From: Rhizorhapis suberifaciens
GTDB lineage: Bacteria > Pseudomonadota > Alphaproteobacteria > Sphingomonadales > Sphingomonadaceae
Direction: 5' to 3'
Assembly (NCBI RefSeq): GCF_014200045.1
Contig: NZ_JACHOV010000007.1
Coordinates: forward strand, 147,934-211,933
DNA length: 64,000 nucleotides
The position numbers and the translations under genes were made by a program. Each line of letters begins with the position of its first letter. The first letter of the stretch is position 1. The notes beneath the pieces were generated by a model. That model had not been told where the DNA came from. It was given only the letters and a program-made list of their open reading frames with translations, and made no database searches. Positions 57,236-64,000 of this stretch are shown here, one piece after another.

Positions 57236-57239
<4 letters not shown>
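56082..57239 (+). CDS. pabB: Aminodeoxychorismate synthase component I
   Basis: A 385-residue chorismate-utilising enzyme that makes 4-amino-4-deoxychorismate for folate. Signature motifs include FSPELFF, RPMKGTAAR (the Lys marks PabB rather than TrpE, which has PIAGT), ENLMIVDLLRNDL, FEVESYPTVHQMTSTV and FPCGSITGAPKVRAMEII. It lacks a fused glutamine amidotransferase; a separate PabA is needed. The ATG at 56082 follows AAGG. The stop overlaps pabC as ATGA. Confidence 0.92.
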
Positions 57240-59168
<1,929 letters not shown>

Positions 59169-59262
59169 CTATAGCGAGGGCGGGGTTGTTTTGATCTCGC
59201 CCCCAAAGTTGCACGATGATAGTTTCTCCTGAGCGACCAAGGTGTCTCGGGAGAAGATGATC

Positions 59263-59610
59263 ATGTCCGTTACAGCCAGTTGCCATTGTGGAGACGTGCG
59301 CCTGTCGATGGCCGAAATGCCTAAACAGGCGAACTCCTGCAACTGCTCGCATTGTTCCAGAAAAGGTTTCCTTCTCGCCTTTTTTCCTGCCGATCGGGTC
59401 AAGATCGAGTCCGGTGCCGACAAGGTGTCGACCTACACATTCTACAAGCATGTGATCCAGCACCGATTCTGCCCGACCTGCGGTGTGCAGGTCTATGCAG
59501 AGGGCAAGAACCGGGATGGTTCCGCAATGATCGCAGTCAATTTGCGCTGTGCCGAGGATCAGGACCTGTCGGCATTGACCATAATCGACATCGACGGTCG
59601 GAGCTTCTGA
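59263..59610 (+). CDS. GFA family protein (CENP-V/glutathione-dependent formaldehyde-activating fold)
   Basis: A 115-residue zinc protein with the GFA cysteines: SCHCGDVRL (Cys at about 7 and 9), CNCSHCSRKG and HRFCPTCGVQVYAEG. The family includes formaldehyde-activating enzyme, but most members have unknown substrates. The ATG at 59263 follows GGGAG. The stop and the next gene's ATG are one base apart. Confidence 0.87.
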   Translation: MSVTASCHCGDVRLSMAEMPKQANSCNCSHCSRKGFLLAFFPADRVKIESGADKVSTYTFYKHVIQHRFCPTCGVQVYAEGKNRDGSAMIAVNLRCAEDQDLSALTIIDIDGRSF

Positions 59611-59611
59611 C

Positions 59612-60412
59612 ATGGGTCGGGCAGGCACAATCCGCGCGGGCATTGGCGGCTGGACCTTCGAGCCATGGCGCGGAACCTTCTATCCCAAAAGCCTTCCGCA
59701 GGCGAAGGAACTGGAATATGCCGCCTCGCAACTAACCGCTATCGAGATTAACGGCACCTATTACCGGCTGCAAAAGCCGGAAAGCTTCGCCAACTGGGCA
59801 AAGGCCGCGCCGGAAGATTTTATTTTCACCGTAAAGGCGTCGCGGGTCTGCACCAACCGCCGCGTGCTTGCGGAAGCTGGAGAGGCAATCGCCAAGTTCC
59901 TGGGACAGGGCATTACTGAACTTGGCGACAAGCTGGGTCCGATATTGTGGCAGTTCATGCCGACCAAGGCGTTTGACGCCGAAGATTTCGGGGCTTTCCT
60001 GAAGCTGCTGCCGAACAAGCAGGACGGCATGTTCCTGCGCCATGCGGTGGAGGTCCGGCACGAAACTTTCCTCCACCCGAATTTTGTCGAAATGTGCCGC
60101 GCGGCGGACGTCGCGATTGTCTTTGCCGACAGCCCCAAATATCCGCAGATCGCGGACATGACGGCGGACTTCGTCTACGCCCGCTTGCAGGATGCGCGAG
60201 AGGAGGAAACCACCGGCTATTCACCCGATGCGCTTGATCGCTGGGCCGGCATTGCCCGGTCCTGGGCGGCAGGGGAAAGCCCGGCGGACCTTCAATATAT
60301 TTCGCCAGCGCAGAGCGGACCCAAATCGCGCGATGTCTTTATATTCATGATCAACGGCGCCAAAGTCCGCGCGCCCGCAGCGGCCCAAGACTTTTTGCAG
60401 CGTTTAGGATGA
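59612..60412 (+). CDS. DUF72 (YecE-like) protein
   Basis: A 266-residue TIM-barrel-like protein of unknown function. It has the family start IRAGIGGWTFEPWRGTFYP, then LEYAASQLTAIEINGTYYRLQ, WAKAAPEDFIFTVKASR, LGPILWQFMP and FVYARLQDAREE. It starts one base after the GFA stop. Its tail overlaps the convergent thioesterase gene by nine bases. Confidence 0.9.
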   Translation: MGRAGTIRAGIGGWTFEPWRGTFYPKSLPQAKELEYAASQLTAIEINGTYYRLQKPESFANWAKAAPEDFIFTVKASRVCTNRRVLAEAGEAIAKFLGQGITELGDKLGPILWQFMPTKAFDAEDFGAFLKLLPNKQDGMFLRHAVEVRHETFLHPNFVEMCRAADVAIVFADSPKYPQIADMTADFVYARLQDAREEETTGYSPDALDRWAGIARSWAAGESPADLQYISPAQSGPKSRDVFIFMINGAKVRAPAAAQDFLQRLG

Positions 60413-60874
60413 TTTTTTTGATTTCAGCTGATCAGCCCCGCGCCCCGGTTTGGCAAAATGCACCTGCATGGTTTCGCGAACTTCATCATCGATGATCCGT
60501 CGGCCTTCGGTCCCATGGGCCACCATCACCGTGTCGCACACGGCCACGCATTCGCCGTCTTGAAAGGCTGCCGAATAGACATGCCAACTGGTGGTGCCGA
60601 TATGGCCGATGCCGCTGGCGATCAGCATCTCTTCGGGGAAATGCGCTTCATGAACATAGGCGAGGTTTACTGAAGCAACCAGCCAGCGGACCCCCTTGTC
60701 CTTGGGATGGCGTCCGATGGTATGGTGGAAATGGATGCGACCGGTTTCGAACATCGCCGCCATGGCGACATTGTTGATATGCCCCATCACGTCCAGGTCC
60801 TGATATCGCGTCCCCACGGCAACCTGGAAGGGATAGTTTTCGATCGCGAGACGCCAGCTTTCCGGCTTTGCCAT
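60404..60874 (-). CDS. Hotdog-fold acyl-CoA thioesterase (4HBT type)
   Basis: A 156-residue cytoplasmic enzyme. The catalytic region YQDLDVMGHINNVAMAAMFETGR matches the 4-hydroxybenzoyl-CoA thioesterase group, with the Asp of DLDVMGH. Its substrate is unknown; medium-chain or aromatic acyl-CoA are usual. The ATG at 60874 follows AAGGA at five bases; the frame from 60937 is rejected. Divergent from the SMP-30 gene. Confidence 0.88.
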   Translation of the reverse strand: MAKPESWRLAIENYPFQVAVGTRYQDLDVMGHINNVAMAAMFETGRIHFHHTIGRHPKDKGVRWLVASVNLAYVHEAHFPEEMLIASGIGHIGTTSWHVYSAAFQDGECVAVCDTVMVAHGTEGRRIIDDEVRETMQVHFAKPGRGADQLKSKKSS

Positions 60875-60965
60875 GCTAGTCCTTTCTTTCCACCCTATTG
60901 TGGGCATAACCAGCGAAAGGCAAAATGGAAATGACACAGGCTAATAATCCGGAACTGAGGCAGTT

Positions 60966-61856
60966 ATGACACAGAAACTGCGATGTGTGCTGCAAGCGCG
61001 GGCCGAACTCGGGGAAGGACCGCGCTGGCACCCGGATGAGCAGCGGCTTTACTGGGTGGATATCGCCTGCAATGAGCTGCACCGCCTGGATCCTGTGAGC
61101 GGCCGCGATGAATGCCGCCCATTCGATGATCCGGTAGGCTGCTTCGCCTTTGTCGATGGCGGCGGCCTGATGCTGGCAATGAAGAACGGCTTTGCGCTGC
61201 TTCGCGAGTTCCATCTGAAGCCAGAGCAGTTCGGGGACCAAATCCTCGCGGGACAGCCTGAACTGCGCTTCAACGATGGCCGCACCGATCCCCAGGGGCG
61301 TTTTTGGGTCGGCAGCGTCAACACTGCCAAATCAGCCCGGAACGCTGCTTTGTACAGGCTGGAGGGCGACGGGTCGATCCTGCAGGTGGAAGGCGGTATG
61401 CTCACATGCAACGGCGCCGCCTTTTCCCCAGACGGCAGACGCTTTTTCCACGCAGATACTCCAAGCCATGCCGTGCGCCTCTATGATTTCGACGGAGAGG
61501 GTGGGACAATTGCCAATGGTCGCATCTTCCATCAGTTCCCCCTGGGCGAGGGGCGGCCTGACGGCGCATCCGTGGATGCCGAAGGATGCTATTGGACGGC
61601 CCTTTTCGATGGCGGCCGGGTGGTCCGTTTGTCCCCTGATGGCGAGGTGCTGACAGAAATAGCGCTGCCGGCCCCCAGACCAACCATGATTTGTTTTGGC
61701 GGACCGGATTACCGTACCGCCTTTGTAACCACCGCCCGTACCGGCCTTTCGAAGGAGGCCCTGGAAATGGACCCGCTTTCGGGCAGCATCTTCAGTTTCG
61801 ATGTGGACGTGCCGGGTATTGCCGAAACAACTTTCAGGCTTGGCGAACGGCCTTAG
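60966..61856 (+). CDS. SMP-30/gluconolactonase family lactonase
   Basis: A 296-residue six-bladed propeller enzyme. The metal site Glu is in ELGEGPRWHP (Glu near residue 16), Asn in LTCNGAAFSPDGRRFFHAD and Asp in EGRPDGASVDAEGCYW, all conserved in the family. It hydrolyses sugar lactones such as glucono-, galactono- or arabino-lactone. No neighbouring sugar dehydrogenase identifies the substrate. Confidence 0.9.
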   Translation: MTQKLRCVLQARAELGEGPRWHPDEQRLYWVDIACNELHRLDPVSGRDECRPFDDPVGCFAFVDGGGLMLAMKNGFALLREFHLKPEQFGDQILAGQPELRFNDGRTDPQGRFWVGSVNTAKSARNAALYRLEGDGSILQVEGGMLTCNGAAFSPDGRRFFHADTPSHAVRLYDFDGEGGTIANGRIFHQFPLGEGRPDGASVDAEGCYWTALFDGGRVVRLSPDGEVLTEIALPAPRPTMICFGGPDYRTAFVTTARTGLSKEALEMDPLSGSIFSFDVDVPGIAETTFRLGERP

Positions 61857-62036
61857 AACGCAGCTCCGGTCGCGGTGGCGAGGGCGTACGGCCTACACTG
61901 CTCACGCGTGGACGGTTCTCCGCTGATCTATAACCAGCCTGATACGTATATGCCCGATTTGCTGGTTTGTCGGCCAGAGCATGTGGAACTGGTGATGCGG
62001 GCGATGGCGACCACAAAGGCCGCCATGCAGCGACCT
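61857..62036. other. Gene-free gap after the SMP-30 gene
   Basis: About 180 bases between two convergent genes. The long open frames here are antisense to yceD. No terminator was recognised. Confidence 0.4.
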
Positions 62037-62561
62037 TCAGCCCTTTTTGGTCAGGTCGCGCAGCTTGGCGAACGGACTGGCTTCTTCTTCGCTAAGAACG
62101 CCCGCTTCACGAAGCACCTTTTCGGCGTCGGAAGATCGCGGATAAGGGTTCATGCTGAGCGAAAGCGTTTCCGCTACCGCTTCGCCCATGTCGATGCGAT
62201 CGCCTTTGAAGAAGATGATGTCGCACTCGTTCGAACTGAGCTCGATCTCCTCGTCCGGATCGGGCTCGGCAGCTTCCCGCTCAAAGCGAATGACGAAGGG
62301 CTCGTCCAGCCGCTCGGGCACGGGAACGCCGGTCGCGACGCAGGACTGAACGAGTTCGGCCTCGATCCGGCCATTTGCAATGACGGCAGCGCCTTCCTTT
62401 GCCAGGAAATAGCTGGCGGCAAGGCGGTCAAGCGTAACCAGGCCAAAGCGCCGGGCAAGCGCCGCGCGTTCCTCCGCCGTGGCTTCAATGCGGACCGGCT
62501 TGTCGCTGCGGCCGATTTTATCGAGGGATTCCAGCCGCGAAAATTCAGGCGCGGCTATCAT
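62037..62561 (-). CDS. yceD: YceD/DUF177 family protein
   Basis: A 174-residue protein with the DUF177 pattern: AEERAALARRFGLVTLDRLAA, ANGRIEAELVQSCVATGVPVPERLDEPF and EIELSSNECDIIFFKGDRIDMGEAVAETLSLSMNPYPR (only short parts of each matter: CVATGVPV, MGEAVAETL). In many bacteria the gene precedes rpmF and acts in 23S rRNA processing; rpmF is not seen here. The ATG at 62561 is preceded by AAGGAAGG and overlaps the chaperone stop as ATGA. Confidence 0.87.
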   Translation of the reverse strand: MIAAPEFSRLESLDKIGRSDKPVRIEATAEERAALARRFGLVTLDRLAASYFLAKEGAAVIANGRIEAELVQSCVATGVPVPERLDEPFVIRFEREAAEPDPDEEIELSSNECDIIFFKGDRIDMGEAVAETLSLSMNPYPRSSDAEKVLREAGVLSEEEASPFAKLRDLTKKG

Positions 62562-63073
62562 GGCAGCCTTCCTTCCAGCAAGGCTTCGGCCGGGGCGAAC
62601 CCCAGGGCTTCCCAAAATGCCGTCAGCCCCTCTACCACATGGCTCATCGCTTCAGCACGAGGGGGATTACCGCGGTACAGGTTTCGGGCAAGAACGTCCT
62701 CAAGCCCTTCGCCTCCCCGGACCGCAGACCGATAGGCAGTCAAGCGACCGCCCAGCGCACTCATCATCTTGCCGATGTGCTTGCCCACAATAACGTCGCC
62801 TATGCCGATCTCGCGGAGCTGGCCATCCATATCCTCCACGAAGATTTCGGTCAGCCAGACGCTTTCCTGCTTGTGGTCCGCCTTTCCCTCCAACCGAAGC
62901 AGGAGAAAGGACAGAATGGCTGCTATCATGTCGAAGCGCCCGTCGAGCGTGTCAGGTACGCCGCCCTGCGCGTACCAATGCGGCTCCCGGCCTCTCATTA
63001 CGATGGCATTGTACAAAGGCCGCATGGCTTCGCGGGGATCGGCTTTGGCGAAGAGGCGGCTCAGGATCGACAT
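62558..63073 (-). CDS. Ubiquinol-cytochrome c chaperone (CBP3/UQCC1 family)
   Basis: A 171-residue protein: LYNAIVMRGREPHWYAQGGVPDTLDGRFDMIA, WLTEIFVEDMDGQLREIGIGDVIVGKHIGKM and YRGNPP. It resembles the alphaproteobacterial relatives of mitochondrial Cbp3, which assists cytochrome b assembly into complex III. The start at 63073 (MSILSRLF) is used; the frame opening at 63154 adds 27 unlikely residues. Divergent from bamE and coupled to yceD. Confidence 0.86.
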   Translation of the reverse strand: MSILSRLFAKADPREAMRPLYNAIVMRGREPHWYAQGGVPDTLDGRFDMIAAILSFLLLRLEGKADHKQESVWLTEIFVEDMDGQLREIGIGDVIVGKHIGKMMSALGGRLTAYRSAVRGGEGLEDVLARNLYRGNPPRAEAMSHVVEGLTAFWEALGFAPAEALLEGRLP

Positions 63074-63198
63074 CAAAACTCGCGGTTCGTATAGATGGTA
63101 ATGGTGGGCTTGTGTGCCCGTGCGATATTCCATATTGATTGGCCGCGCCGCCAATGCAATGGCTAAGGGCGGACATGTTCGTGTTTCGGGAGAATTTG

Positions 63199-63690
63199 AT
63201 GCGCCTCAACATCGCGCGATTTGCCATGGTCGCAGGCGCGATTGCCCTATTGCCGGTAATGTCCGGCTGCACGCGAGTACGCTCGCATCAGGGTTATATC
63301 GTCGACAACCTGCTGGTCGATTCGATCCAGCCTGGCATCGACAATAAGGCATCTGTGGAACGGACGCTGGGACGGCCTACCTTCGCGGGGCAATTCGACA
63401 GCAGCGAATGGTTCTATGTCGCCCGCGATTCGCGGCAATTGGCTTTTTCCAAGCCGAAACCGACAAACCAGACAGTCTTGCGGGTCCGCTTCGATCAAGC
63501 AGGCAATGTCGTTGGGGTCGATAAAACCGGCCTCGACCTGGTAGCGAAGATTGATCCTGAAGGCGACAAGACCCCAACGCTCGGTCGCCATCGGGGCCTG
63601 TTCCAGGAAATTTTCGGCAATATCGGCGCAGTGGGTGCGGCTGGCGGAGGCGCGGGTGACGCGACGGGGCCAGGACCTAACGGTTCCTGA
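63199..63690 (+). CDS. bamE: Outer-membrane protein assembly factor BamE
   Basis: A 163-residue lipoprotein of the BAM complex. The lipobox VMSGC places the Cys at about residue 24. The SmpA/OmlA domain has the RSHQGYIVDN, SIQPGIDNKASVERTLGRPTF and EWFYVARDSRQLAF elements. A Gly-rich C-terminus of about 30 residues is an extension compared with enterobacterial BamE. The ATG at 63199 follows GGGAG. Confidence 0.93.
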   Translation: MRLNIARFAMVAGAIALLPVMSGCTRVRSHQGYIVDNLLVDSIQPGIDNKASVERTLGRPTFAGQFDSSEWFYVARDSRQLAFSKPKPTNQTVLRVRFDQAGNVVGVDKTGLDLVAKIDPEGDKTPTLGRHRGLFQEIFGNIGAVGAAGGGAGDATGPGPNGS

Positions 63691-63922
63691 TCCTAGGTTG
63701 GCCTTCAGCGGCCTTACTTGCACAGGAACGGTAACGCCGATCAGATCTGGCTGGCATTGCGGCCGTTATTGCCGTGAAAGGCTGATTTTCAGGACAATTT
63801 GGCTCGTGCGGAACGATTTCCCTCGACGAAAGAGGGATTCGTCCGCTCAATTTCTCGGTTCGATCATAGAGCAGCTTCCGTTCCGACTGCGTCGGTTCGG
63901 CTGCTCTAGGCTGAATCGACAT
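63691..63922. other. Gap between bamE and the IS fragment, with an imperfect inverted repeat
   Basis: No gene is visible in these 232 bases. At 63868-63907 AGAGCAGC and GCTGCTCT are arms of an imperfect palindrome (inner parts CCGAC/GTCGG), which could be the terminal region of the adjacent insertion sequence. This is tentative. Confidence 0.45.
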
Positions 63923-64000
63923 TCAGCACCAGAAGCTGAGAGCGGCGAGGCATAGGCTAGCGAGATAGTTTTGCGGGATTCGGTCGTATCGGGTGGCTAT
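63923..64000 (-). mobile_element. IS5-family transposase, C-terminal end only
   Basis: The minus strand reads IATRYDRIPQNYLASLCLAA then LSFWC and a stop TGA at 63925-63923. The RYD..P.NYLA pattern near the C-terminus is typical of IS5-type DDE transposases. The remainder lies beyond the window, so whether the element is complete is unknown. Confidence 0.78.

Noticed and set aside
61875..62735. Long open frame on the plus strand (286 codons)
   Set aside because: It covers yceD and part of the chaperone gene in antisense; those genes have clear family motifs.

Overview
The window is a high-GC alphaproteobacterial chromosome segment. It most resembles the family Sphingomonadaceae (Sphingobium or Sphingomonas type), judged from gene content and order: a tandem DsbA pair before smc, divergent ubiA/rsmE followed by a plant-type gshA, DUF721/DciA beside mutY, a CBP3-type ubiquinol-cytochrome c chaperone next to YceD and BamE, and REP-type palindromes with the core GTCATTCCCGC. 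This placement is inference; no 16S rRNA gene is present.

Layout. 1-14.5 kb is housekeeping: the start of lptB, nudC, mutY, a DciA-like protein, two DsbA-like thioredoxin-fold proteins, smc, a secreted beta-helix protein, ubiA, rsmE, gshA, an isoprenylcysteine-methyltransferase-like membrane protein and a DUF192 lipoprotein. 14.5-35.9 kb is one long minus-strand accessory block. In transcription order it encodes a CHAT/TPR protein, a CHASE2 adenylate/guanylate cyclase, a small secreted protein, a two-partner secretion pair (TpsB then a 1401-residue TpsA), a c554-like pentahaem cytochrome, a double GlcG/HbpS-domain lipoprotein, an outer-membrane beta-barrel and a 1359-residue decahaem cytochrome with a C-terminal LVIVD propeller. 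Most junctions are 1-4 base overlaps (GTGA, TAATG, ATGA, GTGA, TGATG). This looks like an envelope system that couples surface adhesion or secretion and cyclic-nucleotide signalling to a porin-cytochrome electron conduit, and it is the most interesting part of the window.

36-43 kb is mixed: a frameshifted aldehyde dehydrogenase, an M20 amidohydrolase, a GT25 glycosyltransferase of lower GC, tRNA-Arg, a YhhQ-type transporter, a membrane protein, a LysR remnant and yeiH. 43-47 kb is the classical tRNA-Trp-secE-nusG-rplKA-rplJL block on the minus strand, with a clear terminator between rplA and rplJ and another after rplL. 47-51 kb holds a Wzx-type flippase, an L2HGDH-like FAD oxidoreductase and a GT2 glycosyltransferase. 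51-56 kb holds a prolyl oligopeptidase and the alpha operon rpsM-rpsK-rpoA-rplQ. 56-64 kb holds pabB-pabC, an aspartate aminotransferase, a GFA protein, a DUF72 protein, a thioesterase, an SMP-30 lactonase, yceD, the cytochrome bc1 chaperone and bamE. The window ends inside the C-terminus of an IS5-type transposase.

How the genes work together. The flanking blocks are core translation, cell-envelope and redox functions. The 21-kb block would supply a signalling input (CHASE2 cyclase), a protease-like regulator (CHAT), a surface filament (TpsA/TpsB) and a haem-rich path across the envelope. The presence of the parts is read from sequence; the electron-transfer and signalling roles are inferred. 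All start sites were chosen by eye from ribosome-binding sites, overlaps and homologous N-termini.
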